Assembly (NCBI RefSeq): GCF_001625215.2
Contig: NC_030385.2
Location: forward strand, 38,775,598 to 38,839,597
Length of the DNA: 64,000 nucleotides
Source of the DNA: Daucus carota subsp. sativus
Lineage: Eukaryota; Streptophyta; Magnoliopsida; Apiales; Apiaceae
Direction: 5' to 3'
The notes beneath the pieces were generated by a model, which saw nothing but the letters and a program-made list of their open reading frames with translations, made no database searches and was not told where the DNA came from. Positions 1-10,760 of the stretch are shown here, piece after piece (position 1 is the stretch's first letter; every line of letters starts with the position of its first letter). Made by a program: the position numbers and the translations under genes.

Positions 1-2560
1 TGTAATTATTAAGCTTGTAATTTATAGGCTAATCATATTTATATCAGCATGTTGGTTTAAAAAACTCAGGTGTGCCAATCATAGATATTTTGTGTCATAA
101 TATAATTCTGTCATTTCCATGTACTGTGAATTATTTATCTTGTTGTACTATTGCACAACTGTTAATTATAAGTAAATACGAATCTAAGTAATCCATTCCA
201 TTGTTTAAGCAACAGTAAATTAAGTTATCGTTACAAGGACTTCAAATCTAAGATATCAAAATTATAAAAAGAAGATTATCGAAGAGCTCTTCAACATATC
301 TTCTCACACATCCCACGAGAAGGTTATTTCAGATTCAAAGTTATGTCCATGACATTTTCACGACTTCAATAGCAGTAAAAATGAGATAATATTATTTTAT
401 ATATTTTAAATTCGATTGCTAAGTTTATTCATGTACAAGCGCGTGAATAATAATTTTATACTATAATGTGCACTGTGCAGATAGGGTGCAGGGTGGATTC
501 ACATCCTTACTTAATTGAAATTTTTAATACTAAATATTATTCGCACGTATCGCATCAATATGCTGCTATCTTTGCTTATTGTTTATTTTCCGGTCTCATC
601 CATTCCCCAACTCAATGTTCATCTCATATTCTTTGTATTTCAAAATTTTGTTAAGACAATAATTTAATATTATAATAACTCGAGAATTTGCTGTAATGAG
701 TATAAAAGAAAATTCAATATTCGGCAATTTGAGTATGAGCATGAGAAAATGTTCAAACCCAAGAGTAGGAAATGAGTTTCGTGGTACAACTCAATCCTAC
801 GACCCCTTATTGCTATGAATATGTATATTTAATATTGCTCGAGAAAAGGAATATAAAAATTACCAGCCACACACACGATAAATACATTATATTAAAATAT
901 ATTAGAACACTAAATTTCTAATATTTTTTATATGATGAATTATGACTTAGTTTTCTCTCATAAAATTAAATTTTGACAAGTATTATCCGAAGAGAACTAT
1001 ATTTCTATACTCAGGCATTATCTTTTATATCTAATATCTAGATTTTCTAATTTGTACAAATATTTCCTCATAGATGAAATGTAATAAACAAAAAAGAATT
1101 ACTATAAAAAAAACCCACAAAATGGAGATATTATTTTCTTGTGAATGTTTGCAATGAAGTACACGTCACAAGGAGTTATAGTGAGTGCTAAAGAAGCCAA
1201 TCAGGGTCTTAATCAATGGTCTATACACAATAAAGGCATATTAACTGGCTGGGCATACTTTGTAGTTGATGGTGGGAAAGAGTAGATTAGGGTAGTGGAT
1301 CGGAGTTTAGGAGGTTTCACTTTCATGGAGCAAGGAGGATATAAATTTATTGTATAAGTGCGCTATGGACCACTACCAATTTCATTGTGCTCCATCATCT
1401 TCTTTTCATCAATCAATTCTCCAAGGTGGGTGAGACAAACCTTGTTCAGTCGTTGATTAAAGTTGTTACAACGATCACAGCTTGATTTTTCCTGACCTTA
1501 TTATTATTCCCCCTTCTTTTCCTTTTTTCCCTGTAGAAATATGATTCTGAAAACTCCCGATCAAACCGATTAATCTTTCTGATTTAATTTTTAAAATTCA
1601 ACTAGTCAATTATATTTTAATAAAAAATATTATATGTAATAAATTAAGTATTATATTAACGATTATTATAATATTATAAAATATCTAATATTTAATATGG
1701 CTAACACTAGATCATCCAATTAATCCCTCGTCAGCTCCTTTATCGATTAATCCATGTTCCTGACTTTAACAAACATAATAAATGTAAAATAAAGTATCTT
1801 AATCACAATTATAAAAATATATCACAATGCAATAGTACAGTTAATAATATAAAATATAAAATTATTGTACCTTTTGTTAATTAATTTAAATATGTTCATG
1901 TTTGAAAAGCATGCACTAGAAAAATGCACCAGTCTAAATTCGAATAACCTTTTGTACGCAAATCTCACATACGAAAGTGGAATTTTGAACAGATTTTCTA
2001 GAATTTTATATCTGTATACTTTCTGTTACACTCAACCAGTAATTTGTTTATTACATATGATGGTGAGCTCGGGACATGTTAATATGGTGGGAGCATTATT
2101 CTCTTGTTAGTTTTGGTCTGACCACGTTTGGAGAGGGTTACATTTGAATATTTCTACGTGGAGTTGTTTGTTTCTTATTCTTGATTAGTGGAAAGAGCAT
2201 CAAGTACCATCATGCCAGTCCCCTACTAGTTCAAACTCTGACAAAGCTCACATAAAAAGTGTGCATCTTATTCAATAAAAATTACTCGATATTTAATTTG
2301 ATGGAACGAACATATCTCGATACTTTTCCATTCTGTTTGCAAAAATTTATTCCTTTAACGATATTTTTTATTGATAGAATTATGTACACAGCTTTCACAA
2401 TTAGCAGCTTCTGCAACAAGTTTATATTTTGATCTGTATAACATTATCCTAGCTTCACAATTACCTTGTTGATAAAAAAAATATATAAAAATCTACTATA
2501 CCAGGATGTCTAAGAGCTCGTCAATGCATCTTTATCAATGTTACAGCTTTGACATATGAA
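1..2560. other. AT-rich intergenic DNA, no gene recognised
   Basis: No reading frame here looks like a conserved protein; the open frames are short and AT-driven. One promoter-like spot is a TATAAAT at about 1340-1346, followed by a pyrimidine-rich stretch (about 1375-1425) ending in CCAAG/GTGGGT, which could be a leader exon and donor. No coding exon could be joined to it, so this is only a weak hint of a non-coding transcript. Confidence 0.6.
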
Positions 2561-4187
2561 GCTTTGTTGCTTGTGCATACAGATCGGGCTGATTGTTCGA
2601 CGAGGCAGCAGCGTAGATTACACAGGCACCACATGGACCCAATTTATAACCATGCCAGCCTGCTAGGTTAGCAAAAGACCTGCACGTGTAAATAGATTGC
2701 AAGTTAACTAATCACTTCTCGCGGCCAGGATACATTTTGCTACAAAGAAAGCATGTCTTGTGTGGTATCTGAATCAAGAGGAAAGAAAACAAGGTGACTT
2801 GTGTTTTAGGATATCGACCATTTGTATTTCATTAATACTGTATTTGCATTTTTTTGCTTATAGTAAACATTACGGACACATACTTTACTGAAACGTCAGG
2901 AAATAAAACAAGACTACTTTATCACAGAGCAAATCGGAATTACAGATCACCAGTACATATGTAACTTCTAGATACATCACTTGGCCTAATTATCAGGAAC
3001 ATATATCAGGTTACACATCTTTACTACCAGAAATTTGAGTCTCTCTTATATTAATCTCGGACATAATACTGTATTCCTTGTCTACCAGTTGCAATCCCTG
3101 GATGAAAGAAAAAGTATCTTCTATCACCAGTCTTATGGAAAGTGCAATTACTATTATTAACGATATATCTGAGGAACAGACTTTAATTGGTCAAATATGC
3201 AGTTCCAAGCAACAAATTGTTGAATAGAGGCTATAGTAACAGACTAATGGCTAGGAACCATCAAAATTTAGAGAAGCTAGTAACAGACACAAGAATAAAC
3301 TTCTGTAGTTGGTCATTACTAAAGCTGCATTTTGTGATCATATGAAGCAAGAGAAGCAAGTAACAGATACACAAACTCCTTTCCACCTTTTTTATTGAAC
3401 AAACTGAGAATAATTTTTGACAATAACTTAATCAACAGAAGCTAGTGACATATACTGCCGCCCACAATTTCTTTTGCTTAACAAACATTATCCAAAAACT
3501 GAGATGTCTAGGACCATGGGGAATTTCACTAGAAGAGAATATAGTTCAAAGAAATAGCTAAAGAAAAAGACATAAAGCTAATACCAGTAACAAAACAATC
3601 ATAAACAAAATGGCGTCCGTACGTTTGGCAAAGTGAACTTGCAACAAGTAGACACTAGATCGATTCAGACTAGCAATGAGAATAATTTAAAACACCATAA
3701 ACATATTAAGACCGAACAAAATTGTAAGTAGTGCACCCAGAATCCAGTTATTCAGATATAGGGGGAAATTATTTAAAGGAATAAGGTAAAGCAAGTAATA
3801 CCAGAATAGATTGGAGACATGTCAGAAGAAACTGGAAATGAGATGAAGACTGAATAGCCTAGACAAAGGAATACAACACCATTGTAGCATGCACTATAGT
3901 TTGCACATCCGGCATCCTATTTGTGCCGAACCTCCAACTCTGCCTTCTATAGATTTTTTACGAAGTACAAGGACTGTTATTCAGCAACTTGAAAATTTTC
4001 TACTGGTGAAACCATATGGTCTTCATGTGTGTTCTAATCGGAGCAGGTTTGTTTCCAGAGTCTCACAATATTTGTTACATAAATTTCTTAGGACATGAGT
4101 AATACAGAGATTGTTTCAGAAGCATTCTTTCCAGCTTATTCTCAAATTTGGCAACCGTATGGGCTCAGCTATTGTTTCTCCCATGCT
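2561..4187. other. Intergenic DNA downstream of the PPR gene
   Basis: This stretch follows the PPR stop codon on the minus strand and probably holds its 3' UTR and terminator. A short motif of the form GAAGC(T/A)AGTAACAGA recurs in degenerate form around 3270, 3352 and 3438. No protein-coding exon, RNA gene or mobile-element end was recognised. Confidence 0.5.
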
Positions 4188-6830
4188 TCACCAAAAGCCT
4201 CTGCATGAACACTCACCCTTCTTAAAACAATGAAAGCGGTTTCCATCTCTGACAATAATCTCCCTGTGAACCAATAATGTCAAATTCACCATAAATTCAT
4301 GACAATCTTTGCAAATCCTTATATTCTTAATGATGCGTATTGGAGCAGTTGACGGGGCATTTAGAAGTCCAAATATAACAGCCAATTTCTCACTGTGGTA
4401 CATTGAGGCTTTATTGGCTTCATAGGGATATCCCATGATTTTGAACTCACTTAACAGGAGATCTAGTTTCTCATGAATCTCATATATCTGTGGATGCATT
4501 CTATCTCCTGCACTGAAAAGATGTATCTTGTTCTGTATTTCCGTCCAGCTTTGTCCAGGATTCTTCCTTAATCCGTTCTCTTTCATTAGCCAGCGGGTAT
4601 TATCACCTAATTCAGGCTGTCCAAAATCTTCATACATGTTTGCAAGCAACACATATATTGTGGGATCAGATGGTTCAAGCTCAAGACTTCGCCTGGCCAT
4701 GTCTTCTCCAAGAGGTATGTTCCCGTGTAGTCTACAGGCACCTAACAACGTTTTGTAAACTAATGCATTTGGCTGAAAAGGCATTGATTCAATAACACCC
4801 ACTGCTTCCGCTAGCCGGCCAGCACGACCGAGGAGATCAACTTTACAGACATAGTGATCTAATTGTGGCTCAATATTATATCTTTCTTTCATATGCTGAA
4901 AATGATCCAAACCGAGATCTACCAAACCACCATGACTACAAGCAAACAGAAGTAGCAACAAAGTAATTGCATCTGGGCGGATCCCTGCTAAAAGCATATC
5001 TTCAAAAGCTGTGAGGCTGGGCGAGATATGCCCATTTGATGCTAAAGCAAACATCAAACAGTTCCAGGAAGCCACATCAGGCTTATCTATCTCTTGAAAA
5101 GCTCTTACTGCATCATCTTTGCACCCACATTTTCCATACAAGTCAACTATGCCATTCGAAACAGAAATCCAGCTGTCCAACCCAGATTTCAGAGAAGAAC
5201 AATGGAGCTGCTTTCCAGGTTCCATTGCACCTAAGCTTGCCGATGCAGATAAGAATGTAGCGAGGCTATATCCATCCATCTTTATATTATCAGCAAGCAT
5301 GTGGCTAATAATGCTTAAAGCGGTTCCATGACATCCCATCTGATTGATCCTAGTGGCTATACCTGTATACGTGATGACATCTCTCTTGGCCATAATTTTA
5401 ATGACACGGTGTGCATCATCCACCATGCCTAATCCAGCGTATGCATCTACAAGAGCGTTTCCCACAACTAAATCCTGGATTGCATTTTTCTTCATAATAT
5501 ACCCGTGAAGTTCTCTTGTCCGACTAGGAGAATATACACTACTACAAATCCAGAGGATGCTGGAAAGCGTGAAGGAATTAGGTTGCACCCCTGCGGATAT
5601 CATCTCCTCAAATGCCTTCATAGACTCTTCTTGAAAACCATGTTCAGCTAAACCAGCAACTAACGAAGTCCAAGATATGACATTAGGTGAAGATATTTCT
5701 TTAAAAACTCCTAGAGCATTCTCCACTGTATAGGAACATTTCATGTACATATCGACAAGTGCATTTCCAACAGAGACATCATTTTGAAGACCAGCCATGA
5801 GTACCCGTGCATGAATCTGCTCACCCAGTTCTATTCCTGGAATCGATGAACAGGCATTCAGGATTCCAGAATATGTGTAGTTAGTTGGTACAATATCAGA
5901 ACACAACATTTCAGTAAAGGCAGCAAAAGCTTTAGTGAAATCCATCTTTCTGATGAAACCAGATATAATAGCAGTGCACAAGAAAACATCACGTTCACGT
6001 GTTTGCTTCGAGACCTTCAACGCATTGTCCATTTCTTCGCATTTACAGTACATGTCAACAAGAGCAGTCTTTAAAACCAAAGCCGTCTTTACTCCCCATA
6101 CAATAACTTGGGCATGAACTAATTTCCCGTAGTACAAACCAAGAAAACTTGATGCACCAAGAAGCTTCACAAAGGTATATTCATTAGGAACAACCCCAAC
6201 TTGAATCATATCACTGTAGAGTTGCAACCCCCTTTTCCAGTTTTGAGCTTGTGTATACGCAGATATAATCGTTGTCCATAAAAGCGTATCAGCATTATCA
6301 ACATTCTTAAACAATTCATATGCTTCCTTTACAAAACCACATTTAGAGTACAAATCAATCAAACTACTAGCTAAAATTCCATTTGTATCAAACCCATATT
6401 TAATCATATAACTCTGCAACTGACTTCCAAGACTAAACCTTCCCAAACTTGAACACGATCTTAGAACACTCGATAACGTAAACTCATTCGGATAATGCCC
6501 ATCCCCTCTCATAAAATCAAACAACCTAAGCGCCTCCTCATGATCCTTACACTTGCTGTAAGCAGATAACATCCCAGACCAGGACACAACATCTCTGTGC
6601 GGCATTTCATCAAACAGGTGGCGTGCATGTTCAGGTCCATAACATTTAGAATAAATTGACAACAAATTGTTATTGAGTAGCACGTTATGTTCAAGACCCA
6701 GCTTGATTATCGGGCTGTGAGCACAAATGCCCTGTTTCAAAGACTTGGAGTTGCAATAAGTGAGGACATTTAAGCAAATGGTTTCAATGGAGCTCAGTTC
6801 AGATTTGTTGGGTAAACTCCTGCTTAACAT
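4188..6830 (-). CDS. Pentatricopeptide repeat protein, PLS/E/DYW class
   Basis: An uninterrupted 880-codon frame reads through tandem P-L-S pentatricopeptide repeats (recurrent units such as LVDMYxKC and VISWTSLVAGLAEHG), then an E/E+ region and a C-terminal DYW cytidine-deaminase domain. The deaminase zinc/catalytic motif is present: HSE at residues 812-814 and CKDC at 840-843. The second zinc-site residues (H867, C874, C876) are also visible. Such proteins bind organellar RNA and edit specific C to U. The terminal tripeptide is GFW instead of DYW, and the usual FHHF is FHCF. Lack of introns is typical of the family. The ATG at 6828-6830 is the first in frame; the N terminus is short, so organelle targeting (plastid or mitochondrion) is not obvious from sequence. 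Which editing site it serves cannot be told. Confidence 0.96.
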   Translation of the reverse strand: MLSRSLPNKSELSSIETICLNVLTYCNSKSLKQGICAHSPIIKLGLEHNVLLNNNLLSIYSKCYGPEHARHLFDEMPHRDVVSWSGMLSAYSKCKDHEEALRLFDFMRGDGHYPNEFTLSSVLRSCSSLGRFSLGSQLQSYMIKYGFDTNGILASSLIDLYSKCGFVKEAYELFKNVDNADTLLWTTIISAYTQAQNWKRGLQLYSDMIQVGVVPNEYTFVKLLGASSFLGLYYGKLVHAQVIVWGVKTALVLKTALVDMYCKCEEMDNALKVSKQTRERDVFLCTAIISGFIRKMDFTKAFAAFTEMLCSDIVPTNYTYSGILNACSSIPGIELGEQIHARVLMAGLQNDVSVGNALVDMYMKCSYTVENALGVFKEISSPNVISWTSLVAGLAEHGFQEESMKAFEEMISAGVQPNSFTLSSILWICSSVYSPSRTRELHGYIMKKNAIQDLVVGNALVDAYAGLGMVDDAHRVIKIMAKRDVITYTGIATRINQMGCHGTALSIISHMLADNIKMDGYSLATFLSASASLGAMEPGKQLHCSSLKSGLDSWISVSNGIVDLYGKCGCKDDAVRAFQEIDKPDVASWNCLMFALASNGHISPSLTAFEDMLLAGIRPDAITLLLLLFACSHGGLVDLGLDHFQHMKERYNIEPQLDHYVCKVDLLGRAGRLAEAVGVIESMPFQPNALVYKTLLGACRLHGNIPLGEDMARRSLELEPSDPTIYVLLANMYEDFGQPELGDNTRWLMKENGLRKNPGQSWTEIQNKIHLFSAGDRMHPQIYEIHEKLDLLLSEFKIMGYPYEANKASMYHSEKLAVIFGLLNAPSTAPIRIIKNIRICKDCHEFMVNLTLLVHREIIVRDGNRFHCFKKGECSCRGFW

Positions 6831-6969
6831 TTCTTCTGTTCAAGACTAAGATTAAGATTGATGGTTCCATACTTCCATTTATATTACACACCACGTTTTA
6901 AGGAGTACATTTTTTCCAGCAACGTTCCAAGTATATTTGTTTGCTTTAATATTGTTTGAATTCTTGATA

Positions 6970-7221
6970 CTCCCTCCGTTTCAATTTATATGTCCACTTT
7001 TAAGAAAATTTTTTATTTCAAATTAATTGTCCACTTCAACTTTCAATTCAAAATCATATTTCCAAAGTCAATTATACTCTACATATCTCTTATTTATATT
7101 TCCTAGATCAATCACACTCCACATATTTTAATCATTTAATGCAATTAATTTGTAAACATCCACTTTTTTTAAACTGTGTGATTTTTTTAAAGTGGACATC
7201 TAATTTGAAACGGAAGCCTGA
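6970..7221. mobile_element. Stowaway-like MITE
   Basis: The left end reads CTCCCTCCGTTTCAATTTAT and the right end carries the inverted counterpart AATTTGAAACGGA followed by a degenerate terminus. TA dinucleotides flank both ends, as expected for Tc1/mariner-type target duplication. The interior is AT-rich and non-coding. It lies about 140 bp upstream of the PPR start codon, so it may sit in or next to that promoter. Confidence 0.8.
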
Positions 7222-8194
7222 TATGTTTTTCTTGTTATTCTCAAACTTTTTTTCTAAAATAATATGATATTTATATTAATTTCAATTTGATAATTTATAT
7301 ACATGCATTATTATTATTATTATTATTATTATTATAAGTGAAAATTAATAATATATTATCAATTATAACTTGAAAAGAAATTTCGAAGCTAAGAATTTTG
7401 GAAATATTCAACATTTTTCTTGAAATATTTCCATATACAATTTCAGTAAGAAGAATTTATTATATATTAATTTTTATAAAATATTAAATTAAATTTTAGT
7501 TAAAATATGTGAAATATTTCGTGATGTATTCCCCGCACCATCTTCTCTGCTCTCCCCCACCCCATCTCCCTGGTTACTCAATTTCTCAACTCTGTTTGAT
7601 ACTGCATCTCTCAGGTATTATACGCTTCTTCTATGTATCCTTTATTATTATTATTATGATGATCTGTGTTGCTGATCCTGATTCTTTTGAATGTTTGCGT
7701 TGAAAAATCCAGGTTAAAATAGTGTTACAAGTACTGGATTAGTTTAAATATGTCACATGATTGGGTGCTTGTGTTGGAATCAATTTGGGATTTCTGACAT
7801 TACTCCGGACTTAACGGAATTTGATAGTGTATGCAGTTTGAAACATATAAACCTGTTTAGTTTGGTAGAGGTATAGTTAGAAATATGGAGTAGAAAACAA
7901 ATTCGTTTAAGGTATCTTGGAGTAACAACTTGATTAAAACTTGCGGGTTTTGGGAATACTCATGATCGATCTCTTTTCGTCTTTTGGAAATATAAAATTG
8001 CAGCTTATTCAGGGTCGTGATGATTTGGGGGCGTAATGAAATAACAGGGAACCGATATGAACAAAAAATGAAAGCCCAAAATCTTTTGATGCATGAAGAA
8101 TGATTGGTCTATGGAAAAAAGTTGTGAATAAATAAGTAACTAAGATTTATTTTGTCGAATCAAGTATGTGCTTTTTATCCTACTAGGATTCTTT
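7222..8194. other. Intergenic DNA with a TTA microsatellite and a pyrimidine-rich leader-like segment
   Basis: An ATT/TTA trinucleotide array spans about 7308-7335. A C/T-rich segment at about 7525-7615 ends in CTCTCAG/GTATTA, which looks like a 5' leader exon with a donor site on the plus strand. It would be divergent from the PPR gene. No convincing protein can be assembled downstream, so a non-coding or decayed transcript is the most that can be said. Confidence 0.45.
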
Positions 8195-9060
8195 TATCGA
8201 TGAACATGCTAAAATTTTACTTCTTCTAGATTTGTATTGTTATTGGTCTTACTTCATTTGTTATGGTTGCTATTTCTGCTTCATGGTATATGGACCCTAC
8301 TTTATAGCTCATGTCATAATTATCCTTTCCCCCTTTAACCGTAGTCGACTAGTCGGCACATGATTACAGGTGATAGGTGCACAATAATCATCAATCGTGG
8401 AAGAGGCATAATTCAAGGGAGCTTGTACTTGCATTAGAAGTTGCTACAAAGTGTTATTAAGCTAAGGAGACGGCAAGCAAATTATGGTACTCTCTTCATC
8501 CCAACTGAATGTTAGCCAGTATGCAGCCGATTGTATTTTCAAATTGACCTTTCTCCCAACTAGTTATTACTGTTTAAGTTAACCCTGGTAGAGTTCAACC
8601 AGTCTAAGGGTTTAATATGTAGAAAGGAGAAACTTTATGTATGTTTGCATGAATCTAATTACACACACACACGCCCACCCACACCTGTCCTGGTACGCAT
8701 TCTTAATACTCACTTGTGAAGGGTGATTAGGTAAAAATGACCATAACTCATATTTGGATATTCAACCTGCAAGATACCTTACAACGTAGGAGACTAAAAT
8801 TGTGTTGAGAGACTTTTTGTAAAATCACCATGTAAATAGATTCTTGCAGTTACTATGTGAAAACAAATGCCAAAATAAATCGAGAAACAAAACTGGTCCT
8901 ACTGCAATACTGTGAGAGATAAGTTTATTACTAGAAGTCTGAGATAATATAAATTATCTGATATGATAATCTTTAAAGTTGAAACAATTAGCATGGTCCT
9001 CACCTTGGGACATGAGATTCTGCTTTCTGCAAAAATGGTAGATATTATTTCTTTCGGCAA
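8195..9060. repeat. Diverged direct repeat, copy A (duplicate of the GARP gene 3' end)
   Basis: This block aligns co-linearly with 9860-10760 at a spacing of about 1.68 kb. Shared landmarks in the same order are TTATGGTTG, a C/T tract ending CTACAG or TTACAG before GTGA, TTGCACTTGCAT-like text, ATGGTAC.CTC.TCATCCCA.CTGAAT, GAAGGGTGAT, CTGCAAGATA, AAGTCTGAGATAA and GAGATTCTGCT. The last landmark lies in the final exon of the GARP gene in copy B, so copy A ends with a relic of that exon. It appears to be an old segmental tandem duplication, now decayed. Confidence 0.75.
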
Positions 9061-9859
9061 TCGAGATCACAAAACCTTATAACACGACAATTGAATGGAA
9101 ACAGATTATTGTTTCAAGTATCTTGCTTCTTCATAATTGATGTTTTAAATAGCTACCCATGAGTAATAGTTCAAATGCCTATCAAAGGGTTTCATTTCCC
9201 GTCTTATTTTTGTTATGTTAGTGTCAATACTATTGTTTAAAGAGCTAAAGAACTCGAGCAGTTAGTTAGCACTAAGGGGCATGACTTAGGAGTGGAGGAC
9301 GTCAAAACTCAAAAGTAAACATTAAGCAGGTTGATTAAGGTAGATTCATACAAGCGTAGATGAGGTATTAGCGGGGAGTCGAGCAATGGCAACAAGTGAT
9401 TAGTGATGAAATTGTAAATTGTAAAAACATAAAGTCTCATATCTATAAGCGTTAGTGATCTGGTTAGTACTTTATTGGACCAGCTTCTTGCTAACCTTTA
9501 TACTTAGATGAGGTATTACTGGGATGTGATTGTTTAAAAAGAAGAATATTCACAATAACAACAATATAATATAAACAGAATTAGCAATTTAAGGGTGAAG
9601 TCATTATTACGTTATAGATAAAAAATCCTTTTTGAAACAAAGCTTCCAGAGCTGTTTGCAAAATAGCATTTTTTTTTTAATTTTTTAAAATTACGCTAAA
9701 GTCAAATCACAAGTTTGTGATACTTCATTTTGCCAATTAAAAATATACTTTTAATTGTATAGTAAGATTGTATAAATAATAGAATAGTATCATTTCCTGT
9801 GATATTGTTAGTGTAAAGCTCGATGATATTGAATAGATATGATATGAATTATGATGTTT
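9061..9859. other. Spacer between the two duplicated blocks
   Basis: AT-rich DNA without a recognisable exon, RNA gene or transposon end. It separates the two diverged copies of the GARP 3' block and probably holds sequence that was inserted or retained after the duplication. Confidence 0.4.
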
Positions 9860-10760
9860 TAGTAGTGAACATGGTTAATTTTGTTGTGTTTTAGATTCTA
9901 TGAGGTAATCTTTTATTCTTATTTCTGTAACTTTCATATGTTATGGTTGGTAATTTTGCTTAATGGCCTCTGGGTGGACTCCTTTACAATTTATATCATA
10001 AATATTTTATGTCTCCCCCTTGTAACCTTAGTTCCTACTGGACTACAGGTGACATGTTTAATATGCATCAAGCAAGCACACTGCTCTATGGTGGAAGAAA
10101 CTTAATTCACTAGAGGTTGCACTTGCATTGTGAGTTGCTACTGCGTGGTATTTTGCTAGGAAGGCAGCAATCAAAATATGGTACCATCCTCATCCCATCT
10201 GAATATTAATATTGACATACATGGTCAAACTGACCCTTTCTAAAAAGATTATCATTGTTTAATGTAATATACTGGTACTTGGTAGTGCTGAACCTGTCGG
10301 GGGCTTTAAATGTGTGCATGTATGTATACATACACCTGCACTGATGTGCATATTTGATCATCGCTTGTATGAAGGGTGATTTGGATGAATATGACTGTCT
10401 CATATAAGGATAGATCTGCAAGATATTTCACCACTTATAATAGTATTATTATAGAAGGAGATAAAACTTGCGTAATGAGACTCTGTCTCTAGGATTCAGA
10501 CAATTCACTACTAAAAAAAATTCAACCAAATTGTCTTGCAACGACTGTATGAATTGCAAATACCAAAATAAACCGAGACACGACACAGTTTCCACTAAAA
10601 CACCATAATTGTATGACTAAAAAGTCTGAGATAAACTATGAAGCTATCTAATGACGATCAAGTTCTTTGAATTCCCAATGTCACCATCCTCCTCGCCCAG
10701 TGCAATAGTGCGATCCTGAGATTCTGCTACTAGTTTGGAATCTGCATAAAGCATTCATAA
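9860..10760. repeat. Diverged direct repeat, copy B (contains the GARP 3' end)
   Basis: This is the partner of 8195-9060. It includes the presumed 3' UTR and last exon of the GARP gene on the minus strand. On the plus strand it keeps an acceptor-like CTACAG/GTGA and an ATGGTACCATCCTCATCC start-like context that is also found in copy A. Neither copy has an open frame longer than about 35 codons from that ATG. Confidence 0.75.

Noticed and set aside
2560..2760. GC-richer patch with GACGAGGCAGCAGCGTAG considered as a miRNA or RNA gene
   Set aside because: No hairpin partner, no conserved RNA motif and no promoter were found.
4528..6117. Several 60-76-aa plus-strand frames within the PPR gene
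   Set aside because: They overlap a clear 880-aa PPR frame on the other strand and lack any domain or codon signal.
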